Under the pieces are notes generated by a model. The model did no database searches. It saw nothing but the letters and a program-made list of their open reading frames with translations, and was not told where the DNA came from. A stretch of 64,000 nt of DNA from Alistipes_A hominis (GTDB lineage: Bacteria > Bacteroidota > Bacteroidia > Bacteroidales > Rikenellaceae), in the NCBI RefSeq assembly GCF_014288115.1, contig NZ_JACOOK010000001.1:1-64000 (forward strand), written 5' to 3'. A program made the translations under genes and the position numbers. How positions within the stretch are numbered: position 1 is the first letter of the stretch; every line of letters starts with the position of its first letter. Shown in pieces: positions 7,720 through 15,391 of this stretch.

Positions 7720-8874
7720 TTATCGTCCCACCTGCCGCTGCTGTTCGGCGTTGTAGCGGTCGCCCACGACGGGAAGGGCGGCGACGGCTGTTTCGAGTTC
7801 TCGCCACTCCTCCGCTGCGAGGTCGAAATCGAGCGTGCGCAAGTTTTCTTCCAGATGCGAGAGTTTCGTGGTTCCCGGAATCGGCACGATCCACGGGGCT
7901 TTCTGCAACAGCCAACCGAGAGCCACCTGCGCAGAAGTCATGCCGCGCGTGCGACCGAACTGTTGTAGCACATTCACGATGCGCGTATTGGCTCGTATCG
8001 CTTCCGGCCGGAAACGCGGCAGGGTCTGACGGTTGTCGTTCGTCGGGTCGAAGACCGTGTACTCGTTGATACAACCGCCCAGAAATCCCCGGTTGATCGG
8101 GCTGTACGGCACGAAGCCGATACCCAGCTCGCGGCAGGTGTTCAGCACGCCGTTCGTCTCCACGTCGCGGTGCATCAGGTGGTATTCGCTCTGAATGGCT
8201 GTCAGCGAGCATACGGTATGGGCCCGGCGGATGGTGTCGGCGCTGACCTCGCACATGCCCCAGTGCTGCACCTTGCCCTCTTTCATCAGGTCGGCAATGG
8301 TCTGCGCCACCTCCTCGGCAGGTACGTTCGGGTCGGCGCGGTGCTGGTAGAACATAGGCAGCGTGTCGAGCCGCAGGCGGCGGAGCGAATCCTCACAATA
8401 CTTGCGAATCGTTGCAGGACGGCTGTCCTGACGCCCCGTGCCTTTGCCGTCAATGACTTCGTGTCCGAATTTGGTCGTCACGTTGATTCTGTCTTTGAAC
8501 TCCGCCAACGCTTCGCCTGCCAGATTCTCGTTGGTCAGCGGCCCGTAGATGATGGCCGTATCGAAAAGCGTTACGCCACGTTCCACAGCTTCATGTAGCA
8601 GGCGGATACACTGCTTCTTGTCCGGGTGCTGGCTACGGTTGTAGGTCATGCCCATCACGCCGAAGCCAATAGCGGACACTTCGAAAGCCGCCCGGCCCGT
8701 GCCGAGCGTACGGTGCGGCATACCGCCTTTTTCCGTGGACAATGCGTTTTCTCCGTTGAATGCGACATTGGCGGCTTTTACCTTATCTATTGCGGGCTGA
8801 ATAGTCAGTGCCGCTCCTACTGCGGCCGCAGTCTTCAAAAAACTGCGCCGGCTCATTCCCTTTTTCTCTTCCAT
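7720..8874 (-). CDS. Tat-exported aldo/keto reductase
   Basis: A 384-residue aldo/keto reductase. A twin-arginine signal (SRRSFLK, residues 8-14, then a hydrophobic Ala-rich stretch) points to export in folded form with cofactor. The catalytic tetrad is visible: Asp and Tyr in FDTAIIYGP, Lys in VTTKFGHEV, and His in FYQHRADP. The late segment VPIPGTTKLSHLEENL is the NADP-phosphate binding region. It follows the acetyltransferase gene by 2 bases and is surely co-transcribed. Such enzymes reduce aldehydes, ketones or quinones with NADPH; how the exported form gets reductant is unknown. Confidence 0.93.
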   Translation of the reverse strand: MEEKKGMSRRSFLKTAAAVGAALTIQPAIDKVKAANVAFNGENALSTEKGGMPHRTLGTGRAAFEVSAIGFGVMGMTYNRSQHPDKKQCIRLLHEAVERGVTLFDTAIIYGPLTNENLAGEALAEFKDRINVTTKFGHEVIDGKGTGRQDSRPATIRKYCEDSLRRLRLDTLPMFYQHRADPNVPAEEVAQTIADLMKEGKVQHWGMCEVSADTIRRAHTVCSLTAIQSEYHLMHRDVETNGVLNTCRELGIGFVPYSPINRGFLGGCINEYTVFDPTNDNRQTLPRFRPEAIRANTRIVNVLQQFGRTRGMTSAQVALGWLLQKAPWIVPIPGTTKLSHLEENLRTLDFDLAAEEWRELETAVAALPVVGDRYNAEQQRQVGR

Positions 8875-8876
8875 AT

Positions 8877-9443
8877 CTATTTCTTTTCGATCGTTTTGAT
8901 GATTCTTGCCGGATTGCCCGCTACGACGGTCATGGCCGGCACGTCTCTCGTCACCACGCTGCCGGCGCCGACGATGGCTCCGTAGCCGATCCTAACGCCC
9001 GGCAATATCGTAGAGTTGATACCGATCCACACCTTGTCCTCAATGACGATCGGGCGGCCGTAGGTGGCACTGCGGTTGTCGGGATTGACATCGTGATTGA
9101 TGGTTATGAGATTAACCTTCGGGCCGATAAAAACATCATTGCCGATGGAGATGCCACCGCGACCGAAGAAAGTACAGCATTGTTGGATGAAGCATCCCTT
9201 GCCGACGGTCACGGGCTTGCCGTAGTCGATGTAGAGAGGCGGCAATACGGTGGTGCTCTTATCGAGCGGTTTGCCGAGAATGCGCCCCATATACTCGTGT
9301 ACCTCTTCAGGCGTGCGATAGCCCGTGTTCATCTCCGTCGCCGTTTTCATCGTGGCGAAGATGTCTGCAATCAGCTTTTCGTAACCTGCGTCATTAGGCG
9401 AGACCATTTCGCCGTTCAAGTCCTTTGCAAAAATATCATTCAT
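8877..9443 (-). CDS. hexapeptide-repeat (LbH) O-acetyltransferase
   Basis: 188 residues from MNDIFAKDL; the long upstream extension of the open frame passes through the terminator and promoter and is rejected. The C-terminal two thirds are left-handed beta-helix hexapeptide repeats (IGNDVFIGPKVNLIT, VWIGINSTILPGVRIGYGAIVGAGSVV), and catalytic-type His in TINHDV is present. It resembles maltose/galactoside acetyltransferases, which acetylate sugars or other hydroxyl compounds with acetyl-CoA. It lacks an export signal. A second member of the family is at 16454-17023 in the sister cluster. Confidence 0.9.
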   Translation of the reverse strand: MNDIFAKDLNGEMVSPNDAGYEKLIADIFATMKTATEMNTGYRTPEEVHEYMGRILGKPLDKSTTVLPPLYIDYGKPVTVGKGCFIQQCCTFFGRGGISIGNDVFIGPKVNLITINHDVNPDNRSATYGRPIVIEDKVWIGINSTILPGVRIGYGAIVGAGSVVTRDVPAMTVVAGNPARIIKTIEKK

Positions 9444-9471
9444 AACTTCTTTTGTTTTTAATATTCTGATG

Positions 9472-9479
9472 CAAAGGTA
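9472..9479 (-). promoter_or_regulatory. -7 element TACCTTTG for the acetyltransferase-AKR operon
   Basis: On the minus strand, 28 bases before the ATG at 9443 and just after the hairpin 9489-9512. Confidence 0.6.
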
Positions 9480-9488
9480 AAAAGGAAA

Positions 9489-9512
9489 CCTCGCAACCAT
9501 TTTGCTGCGAGG
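9489..9512 (-). terminator. intrinsic terminator after the AraC gene
   Basis: CCTCGCA pairs with TGCGAGG and a T-rich tract follows on the minus strand. It ends the AraC transcript just before the next promoter. Confidence 0.5.
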
Positions 9513-9556
9513 CTCAAACAACTTTGTCGTGAAGTTCATTCCGATTTTCTTCCAGC

Positions 9557-10372
9557 TCAAATCATACTGGGAGCATAACCGTATGTTTCCTTATAAACTT
9601 TCGAGAAATGGGAAAGATTCTTGAACCCGACATCGAAACAGGCTTCCGTTACCCGCTTCTTACCGGACTTTATCAACTCGTGTGCGGCCTCCAACCGGCG
9701 TTTAATGATCCATTTCTGCGGCGTCAAGTCGCTAACTTTGGCAAAATCGCGTTTGAACGTCGCCAGACTGCGACCGGTATAACTTGCGATCTCTTCCATC
9801 GACAGGTCATACATGTAGTTATCGTTCAGATAGTCGATGATGTCTATTTTCCACGGATCAACGAAATCGAACAGTGAAGCGTAGAGATTCTTGTCCGTGT
9901 TTAGTAAGACATAAGCCCCCTCGATCATCTTGAGTTTCAACACGTCATCGGAGGGTTTCACGCCCGCATCGAAATAGGGGACAACCGACTCAAACAAGCT
10001 GCGGATGTCCGGACGGTTATTCGGCAATACACGCAAGCTCACTTTTTCACGCTTCGATTCCATAGGAATCTCTTTTCTGTCGAGTGTCTGGTAGAACTCC
10101 CGCAGAAACGGTTTCGTGAATTTCAACACGACGGAGCGGTAAGGATGCTCCTCGTCGGCGTGTTTCTGTAACCACATGCGGTTGTCTCGCCGCATGAACG
10201 CGCACTCGCCCGGATGCAATATCGTTTTCTTGCCGCGTTCCTCGATTTCAAGTTCGCCTGAACACAGGTAGATCAGCGTGTGTTCCCGATTCTCGTGGGC
10301 GCAGCCTCTGTCATCTGTGAAAAAACTTGCTATAAGGACATTCGAGCAGTCAAATACATTCAGTTGTTCCAT
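9557..10372 (-). CDS. AraC family transcriptional regulator
   Basis: About 271 residues from MEQLNVF. The N-terminal part is a cupin-like ligand domain (GELEIEERGKKTILHPGECAF), and the last 100 residues carry the two AraC helix-turn-helix units (MEEIASYTGRSLATFKRDF and RVTEACFDVGFKNLSHFSKVYK, ending GYAPS). It is encoded upstream of, and in the same direction as, the acetyltransferase and aldo-keto reductase genes, its likely targets. A tandem 16-base repeat lies just upstream of its own promoter and could be its binding site. Confidence 0.92.
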   Translation of the reverse strand: MEQLNVFDCSNVLIASFFTDDRGCAHENREHTLIYLCSGELEIEERGKKTILHPGECAFMRRDNRMWLQKHADEEHPYRSVVLKFTKPFLREFYQTLDRKEIPMESKREKVSLRVLPNNRPDIRSLFESVVPYFDAGVKPSDDVLKLKMIEGAYVLLNTDKNLYASLFDFVDPWKIDIIDYLNDNYMYDLSMEEIASYTGRSLATFKRDFAKVSDLTPQKWIIKRRLEAAHELIKSGKKRVTEACFDVGFKNLSHFSKVYKETYGYAPSMI

Positions 10373-10390
10373 ATCAATCTCTATTTTTTG

Positions 10391-10398
10391 CAAAAATA
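10391..10398 (-). promoter_or_regulatory. -7 element TATTTTTG for the AraC gene
   Basis: Minus-strand match to TAnnTTTG, 18 bases before the MEQLN start. Confidence 0.6.
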
Positions 10399-10415
10399 AC
10401 GAGTTGCGTCTATTA

Positions 10416-10447
10416 TTATCTGTTGTAAAGCTTATCTGTTGTAAAGC
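10416..10447. repeat. perfect 16-bp tandem repeat upstream of AraC promoter
   Basis: TTATCTGTTGTAAAGC occurs at 10416-10431 and again at 10432-10447 without spacer. It starts 18 bases upstream of the AraC -7 element, so it covers the -33 region and beyond. Direct repeats are the usual operator form for AraC proteins. The remaining bases to 10678 hold no gene I recognise. Confidence 0.7.
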
Positions 10448-10678
10448 TCATTTTTTATCTATTGAGTTTAGTGACGTTAAAAGACTTGTATAGTATTAAC
10501 ATATCATTATCTTTGTTTTTTACATAGAAATAGATGTCCCGTAGAAGATTCCTTTATCACCCAGAATCTGTACGACATAAAGCGACAGGAATACGTAACC
10601 AACGTTGTGATCTACGTTCGGAATCCGCTTCGACAAAGAGCCGATAGGATCGGACAAGACCTGTCCAAATTTATCAAC

Positions 10679-11512
10679 TCAATTTATTCTTTTATACTCG
10701 CCGGGGGAAAGTCCGGTCATTTTCTTGAAGAGAAAGCCGAAATATTGCACCGAAGGGAATCCGAGTTCTCGTACGATCTGGCAAAGCGGTTCCTGTGACA
10801 GGCGCAATTTCCGTTTCGCGATCTCGATACGCCTGAGTTGCATGTGGCAATGATGCGTGTGCCCGAGTTCCTGTTCGAGAAGGTCTTCGAAATAAGCTTC
10901 CGACAACCGGAGCCGTTCCGCGCAACGTGCGGCGGTAAGAGGGCCCCGTATCGCCCATTTTCCGTCGGTGAGGTAGCGGTCGGCAAAGGCTTCGTACTCC
11001 CAGACAAGGGCTTCGTTCGCCGTATTCCGGGTGATGAACTGCCGCTCGTAAAAGCGGGTCGTATAATCCAGCAGCCGGATGATATGCCGGGTCAGAATCG
11101 CGCGCGTGTAGCGATCCGCACCGTGACGGAGTTCCCGGCGCAGATCGTCGAAACAGGAGGTGAGGATGCGACGTTCTTCGCAGGATACGTGGAGCGCTTC
11201 TGCGGGAGCATACGAAAAAAACGTATACTCTTCGGCCCGTTTCTCCTGTACGCAGCCCTCGAACAGATCGGGGTGGAATGCAACCGCCCACAGGCAGAAG
11301 GCCGGAAGTCCTGCATATGCAGCGTCCGGATGGCGGCAGATCAATGTCCCGCAGTTGTAATCGTAGTACTGCCGGCCGTATTTCGTCCCGGATTCGGAAA
11401 CATCCGCCGCCATGACCAGCGCATAGTATCCGCATCGGACGAGGGACGGGAGCGCCGGACGGAGATCGGCAGCTTCGCCGATATAGAGACCGGGAAATTG
11501 CAAGTCGCTCAT
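10679..11512 (-). CDS. AraC family transcriptional regulator
   Basis: A 277-residue AraC-type protein. The N-terminal ligand domain includes YGRQYYDYNCGTLICRHP, and the C-terminal double helix-turn-helix includes TAARCAERLRLSEAYFEDLL and the final unit LCQIVRELGFPSVQYFGFLFKK, ending GLSPGEYKRIN. It is a paralogue of the gene 20 bases upstream (11532-12428): both share the motifs YGRQ(S/Y)YDY and RFYERQF(I/T)TR. The two probably form one transcript, an unusual pair of regulators in tandem facing the hydrolase operon. Confidence 0.92.
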   Translation of the reverse strand: MSDLQFPGLYIGEAADLRPALPSLVRCGYYALVMAADVSESGTKYGRQYYDYNCGTLICRHPDAAYAGLPAFCLWAVAFHPDLFEGCVQEKRAEEYTFFSYAPAEALHVSCEERRILTSCFDDLRRELRHGADRYTRAILTRHIIRLLDYTTRFYERQFITRNTANEALVWEYEAFADRYLTDGKWAIRGPLTAARCAERLRLSEAYFEDLLEQELGHTHHCHMQLRRIEIAKRKLRLSQEPLCQIVRELGFPSVQYFGFLFKKMTGLSPGEYKRIN

Positions 11513-11531
11513 CGCCTTTTCCGCATAAAGA

Positions 11532-12428
11532 CTATTTCCGCGAGCGGAACTCGTTGGGGGTGCAACCCGTAACCCGTTTGAACATCCGACTCAAGTGCTG
11601 CGGGTATTGGAAGCCCAGGCCGTAGGCAATCTCGCTCGTCGTCTTATCGGTCGACAGCAAAGATTCTTTGGCCCGTTCGATCAGCTTGTTTTGAATGTAT
11701 TCCGAAGCGGTCTGTCCGGTCTGCTTGCGGATCATATCGCCGAAATAGTTTGCCGAAAGAAACACCTTGTCGGCAAAGTATTTGACGGTCGGCAGTCCCT
11801 CCTGCAACGGGGCCTCGCTGTCGAAATAGTCGTCCAACAACCGTTCGAAACGGACGATGATGTCTTTGTTCACCTCTTCGCGCGTGGTGAACTGCCGTTC
11901 GTAAAAACGCATACAGTAGTCGAGCAACAGCCCGATGTTGGCCGTAATCAGCCGGCGGCTGTGCTTGTCGATGCCGTGCTTCAGTTCCGCTTCGATCTTA
12001 TACAGGCAATCCATCACGGTTTGCCGCTCCTCTTCCGAGAGGTGCAACGCCTCGCGGGTTTCGTAAGAAAAAAAGGAATAATTCCGGATCTCCTGACCGA
12101 GCGCCGTTCCGCGGATCAGGTCGGGGTGGAACAGGATACCGTGGGCATTCGGCCGGGTATTTTGCGACATCTCGGTCTCCACGACCTGTCCGGGCGCGAA
12201 ACTAACGATCGTCCCGTCCTGATAATCGTAACTCTGACGGCCGTACATGATGTCGCCGCAACGGGTATCCTTCAGGAAAAGGGCATACACCCAATAATTG
12301 ATCCTGAAATGCTCGGGCCACCGCGTCGCTTTCGACAAATCGACCACGCTTACCAGCGGATGCCGCGTCTCGAGTCCGAAAAATTTGTTGTACTTGTCTA
12401 CTTCGTCGAGTTTTATAATCTCTTCCAT
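11532..12428 (-). CDS. AraC family transcriptional regulator
   Basis: 298 residues from MEEIIKLDEV. An N-terminal cupin-like sensing domain contains YGRQSYDYQDGTIVSF; the C-terminal AraC unit contains VKYFADKVFLSANYFGDMIRKQ and TSEIAYGLGFQYPQHLSRMFKR. It is divergent from the hydrolase operon at 12596, with both promoters and a two-part box in the 167 bases between them, so it probably controls that operon and itself. The paralogue downstream (10679-11512) is in the same orientation. Confidence 0.93.
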   Translation of the reverse strand: MEEIIKLDEVDKYNKFFGLETRHPLVSVVDLSKATRWPEHFRINYWVYALFLKDTRCGDIMYGRQSYDYQDGTIVSFAPGQVVETEMSQNTRPNAHGILFHPDLIRGTALGQEIRNYSFFSYETREALHLSEEERQTVMDCLYKIEAELKHGIDKHSRRLITANIGLLLDYCMRFYERQFTTREEVNKDIIVRFERLLDDYFDSEAPLQEGLPTVKYFADKVFLSANYFGDMIRKQTGQTASEYIQNKLIERAKESLLSTDKTTSEIAYGLGFQYPQHLSRMFKRVTGCTPNEFRSRK

Positions 12429-12452
12429 AGGTCTGAACGGTTTTCTTTCGAG

Positions 12453-12460
12453 CAAAAATA
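12453..12460 (-). promoter_or_regulatory. -7 element TATTTTTG for the AraC pair
   Basis: Minus-strand match, 24 bases before the MEEII start. Confidence 0.6.
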
Positions 12461-12500
12461 ACTTATTTAATTCAAACGGCGCACGGCCTCACTGCAGAAT

Positions 12501-12529
12501 CGGGGATTCGGGTATGAATATCGGTAAAT
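12501..12529 (+). promoter_or_regulatory. two-part upstream box (copy B)
   Basis: CGGGGATT and CGGTAAAT start 21 bases apart and flank ATTCGGGTAT, identical to ten bases of copy C at 15302-15311. It lies between divergent promoters of the AraC gene and the hydrolase operon. Confidence 0.5.
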
Positions 12530-12557
12530 CGTATACAATCCCGCCGTTTTATCGCGG

Positions 12558-12565
12558 TAATTTTG
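12558..12565 (+). promoter_or_regulatory. -7 element TAATTTTG for the hydrolase operon
   Basis: Matches TAnnTTTG, 30 bases before the ATG at 12596. Confidence 0.6.
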
Positions 12566-12595
12566 CAATCGGAAGTTTAATAAAAACTGAAAATT

Positions 12596-13681
12596 ATGGA
12601 TGGCAGAGTTTTTTTGAAAACGGCATTGGGCCTGCTGACGTTTCTGGCTTTCACGAACGTCGCGGCATCGGGAAAGACAACGTTAAAAAACATAAAATCG
12701 ACCGACATGGACACATTGGAATTAACGCAGGAGTGGGACAAGACCTTCCCGCAGAGCGACCGAGTGGAACACTCGAAAATCACTTTCCACAACCGTTACG
12801 GCATCACGCTCGCCGCAGACGTGTATAAACCGAAGAATGCGCGGGGACGCCTGGCCGCCGTCGCGGTCAGCGGCCCTTACGGGGCGGTGAAAGAGCAGGT
12901 TTCGGGCCGTTATGCGCAGACCCTCGCCGAGCGCGGCTTTCTGACCGTCGCATTCGACCCCTCGTTTTACGGAGAGAGCGGCGGCGCGCCCCGCTACCTC
13001 ACTTCGCCCGAAATCAGCACGGAAGATTTCAGCGCGGCGGTCGATTACCTGACCGCCCGCGAAGATGTCGATCCCGGGCGCATCGGCATTCTCGGCATCT
13101 GCGGTTGGGGCGGGTTCGCGCTCAATGCCGCAGCCAACGACCCGCGCATCAAGGCTACGGTCACTTCCACCATGTACGACATGAGCCGCGTGAATGCCAA
13201 CGGATATTTCGACGCCATGAGCGCCGACGATCGCTACAAGTTGCGCGAACAACTGAACGCCCAACGCAGCAAGGACTACGGCAACGGCAGTTATGAACGT
13301 AACGGCGGCGTAGTCGACCCGGTTCCCGAAGACGCTCCGCTCTTTGTCCGTCAATACCACGACTATTACAAGACCGAACGGGGCTACCACCGCCGGTCGC
13401 CGAATTCAAACGAGGGAATCATCAAAACCAGTTCCCTGGCATTCGTCAATATGCCGATCCTCTCCTACATCGGCGAAATACGCAGCTCCGTACTGATGAT
13501 ACACGGGGCCGAGGCCCATTCGCGTTATTTCAGCGAAGACGCCTACAAACGGCTGACGGGAGACAACAAGGAACTGCTGATTATCCCCGGAGCCAACCAC
13601 GTCGATCTTTACGACAACCTCGATGTCATACCTTTCGACAAAATAGACGTTTTTTTTAAGGAAGCCTTGAAAGGAAAATAG
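12596..13681 (+). CDS. exported alpha/beta hydrolase with cysteine nucleophile
   Basis: A 361-residue alpha/beta hydrolase with an N-terminal hydrophobic leader (residues about 5-24). The nucleophile elbow reads GICGWGG with Cys169 in place of the usual Ser, as in dienelactone-hydrolase-like enzymes. The catalytic His is likely His335 in PGANHVD, and DPSFYGESGG forms the oxyanion loop region. The enzyme would cleave an ester, lactone or thioester; the substrate is unknown. It is the first gene of an operon with the ABM protein and the CMD-cupin protein, divergent from two AraC genes. Confidence 0.88.
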   Translation: MDGRVFLKTALGLLTFLAFTNVAASGKTTLKNIKSTDMDTLELTQEWDKTFPQSDRVEHSKITFHNRYGITLAADVYKPKNARGRLAAVAVSGPYGAVKEQVSGRYAQTLAERGFLTVAFDPSFYGESGGAPRYLTSPEISTEDFSAAVDYLTAREDVDPGRIGILGICGWGGFALNAAANDPRIKATVTSTMYDMSRVNANGYFDAMSADDRYKLREQLNAQRSKDYGNGSYERNGGVVDPVPEDAPLFVRQYHDYYKTERGYHRRSPNSNEGIIKTSSLAFVNMPILSYIGEIRSSVLMIHGAEAHSRYFSEDAYKRLTGDNKELLIIPGANHVDLYDNLDVIPFDKIDVFFKEALKGK

Positions 13682-13864
13682 GATTCCGATTGCCGAAATC
13701 CCGCTTACCGAACGGCGACGGCTAAGGCCCATTCCGACCATCTCGACAATTTGCTCGGAGCGGGAATGATTCGTCCGTCGGCCTGGGAAACGGAAACGTT
13801 CGACCGGGAATACGCGCAAATCGATCTGATAGGTCACCTCGCCGAAAGTCAGATCGACGAATAA
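13682..13864 (+). pseudogene. unrecognised 60-codon open stretch, possible gene remnant
   Basis: Directly after the hydrolase stop the same phase stays open for 60 codons, ending GHLAESQIDE and a stop. The only ATG begins MIRPSAWETETFDREYAQID. The composition is protein-like (few rare codons, amphipathic), but I recognise no family. It is probably the C-terminal end of a gene lost by deletion, sitting in the 205-base gap before the ABM gene. Confidence 0.3.
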
Positions 13865-13886
13865 AACAGGTTTATAAAAACTGATT

Positions 13887-14318
13887 ATGGTCAAAACAAT
13901 CATAGGCTTTCTGTCTCTGTTCGTCCTGCCGTCATGCGGCAAATGTCTGAATCTGGATAAGCAACCCGGCATGTGCGCCAAACTGCCGATGGCGGCCGAC
14001 GGCATCGTGCGGCTGTCGAAAGTAGAGGTCTATCCGGAATATCTCGACGAGTATATGAAGTATGCGACCGAAGTGGGCGAAATCTCCCTGCGTACCGAGC
14101 CGGGGGTGCTGACCATGTATGCGGTCAGCGAAAAGGAGAATCCCCGCAGGATAACCATTCTCGAAACCTATGCGAGCCGCGAGGCTTACGAATCACACGT
14201 TGCATCGGAGCATTTTCAGAAGTACAAACAGGGAACGCTGCATATGGTCAAGACGCTCGTGCTCTCCGACCAGACGCCGCTCAACCCAGCAAACCGCATC
14301 AATAACTTCATCCAATAA
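13887..14318 (+). CDS. lipoprotein with antibiotic biosynthesis monooxygenase (ABM) domain
   Basis: 143 residues. The lipobox LPSC gives a lipid-bearing Cys at residue 17. Residues about 40-130 form a small ferredoxin-like ABM domain (VRLSKVEVYPEYLDEYMKY, ITILETYASREAYESH, HFQKYK). ABM proteins include quinol and heme monooxygenases that need no cofactor of their own. As an envelope-anchored member it may act on quinols or aromatic compounds outside the cytoplasm. It lies 11 bases before the CMD-cupin gene in the hydrolase operon. Confidence 0.88.
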   Translation: MVKTIIGFLSLFVLPSCGKCLNLDKQPGMCAKLPMAADGIVRLSKVEVYPEYLDEYMKYATEVGEISLRTEPGVLTMYAVSEKENPRRITILETYASREAYESHVASEHFQKYKQGTLHMVKTLVLSDQTPLNPANRINNFIQ

Positions 14319-14329
14319 ACGAAACGATT

Positions 14330-15151
14330 ATGAATAAATTCCTTTTATTTTCAGTATTCAGCATATTAACAATCAACGTTATGGCCCAGGAAAAAATCGT
14401 ACAAACGGCCGGGCGCGACCAGCTCGGAGCGTTCGCCCCCAAATTCGCGGAACTCAACGACGACGTCCTCTTCGGCGAAGTGTGGAGCCGCACCGATAAA
14501 CTCGGTCTGCGCGACCGCAGTGTAGTGACCATCGCTTCCCTGATCAGTCAAGGCATTACGGACAATTCGCTCGTTTTCCATCTTCAGTCGGCCAGAAAGA
14601 ACGGAATCACCCGCACGGAGATCGCCGAAATTATCACCCACATCGGTTTCTATGCCGGTTGGCCGAAAGCGTGGGCGGCATTCAACCTGGCAAAGGGCGT
14701 GTGGGCCGAGGATACAGCCGGAGAGGACGCCAAGGCCGCTTTCCAGCGCGAAATGATTTTCCCGATCGGCGAACCGAATACGGCATACGCCCAGTATTTC
14801 ACCGGCAACAGCTACCTCGCCCCGATTTCGCGCGAGCAGGTATCGATCTCCAATGTCACGTTCGAACCCCGCTGCCGGAACAACTGGCATATCCACCGTG
14901 CGACGAACGGCGGCGGACAGATGCTGATCGGCGTGGCCGGGCGCGGCTGGTATCAGGAAGAGGGAAAGCCGGCCGTGGAGATTCTTCCCGGCACGGTCAT
15001 CCACATTCCGGCGAATGTCAAGCACTGGCACGGGGCGGCGGCCGATAGCTGGTTCGCCCATCTTGCATTCGAGGTTCCCGGCGAGAACGCTTCCAACGAG
15101 TGGCTCAAACCCGTTACGGACGAAGAATACGGTCAACTCGACCAGCGATAA
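14330..15151 (+). CDS. exported carboxymuconolactone decarboxylase-like / cupin fusion
   Basis: 273 residues with a signal peptide (MNKFLLFSVFSILTINVMA, then Q). Residues about 25-125 are a CMD/AhpD-like all-helical domain (LRDRSVVTIASLISQGI, ITRTEIAEIITHIGFYAGWPK). Residues about 150-265 are a cupin with metal ligands in NWHIHRATNGGGQML and a second motif in PANVKHWHGA. CMD-cupin fusions are annotated as lactone decarboxylases, but the true substrate is not known. A clearly related broken copy lies at 7464-7690. Last gene before a strong terminator. Confidence 0.9.
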   Translation: MNKFLLFSVFSILTINVMAQEKIVQTAGRDQLGAFAPKFAELNDDVLFGEVWSRTDKLGLRDRSVVTIASLISQGITDNSLVFHLQSARKNGITRTEIAEIITHIGFYAGWPKAWAAFNLAKGVWAEDTAGEDAKAAFQREMIFPIGEPNTAYAQYFTGNSYLAPISREQVSISNVTFEPRCRNNWHIHRATNGGGQMLIGVAGRGWYQEEGKPAVEILPGTVIHIPANVKHWHGAAADSWFAHLAFEVPGENASNEWLKPVTDEEYGQLDQR

Positions 15152-15225
15152 AAGGTTCGCCGGCGAAGGTCGAACGGCTCTACGGCATCGAATGTCCGAA
15201 ATGAATACGGGCATACCGAAAACAG

Positions 15226-15260
15226 ACTCCCGTAATCGATCGTATTACGGGAGTTCTTTT
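15226..15260 (+). terminator. intrinsic terminator of the hydrolase operon
   Basis: Stem ACTCCCGTAAT (15226-15236) pairs with 15244-15254 and is followed by TCTTTTG. Confidence 0.75.
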
Positions 15261-15296
15261 GTTACGACGGGACGTTTTTGCAATCGGAAGCACAAT

Positions 15297-15325
15297 CCGT
15301 AATTCGGGTATATAAACCGGGGAAT
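15297..15325 (+). promoter_or_regulatory. two-part upstream box (copy C)
   Basis: CCGTAATTCGGGTAT, then CCGGGGAAT 20 bases after the first CCG. It shares 12 of 14 bases with copy A (CCGTAATTTAGGTA) and ATTCGGGTAT with copy B. Its distance to the -7 element matches the other copies within two bases. Confidence 0.5.
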
Positions 15326-15354
15326 TATCTACAAAAAGTACGACCGGGACAATC

Positions 15355-15362
15355 TACTTTTG
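15355..15362 (+). promoter_or_regulatory. -7 element TACTTTTG for the second redox operon
   Basis: Matches TAnnTTTG, 29 bases before the ATG at 15392. Confidence 0.65.
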
Positions 15363-15391
15363 TATCAAATAAATAATATAAATAAAGAGAG

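Noticed and set aside
10607..10798. Plus-strand frame MIYVRNPLRQRADRIGQ
   Set aside because: It runs into the antisense of the AraC gene and matches nothing known; the upstream open part is too short to judge.
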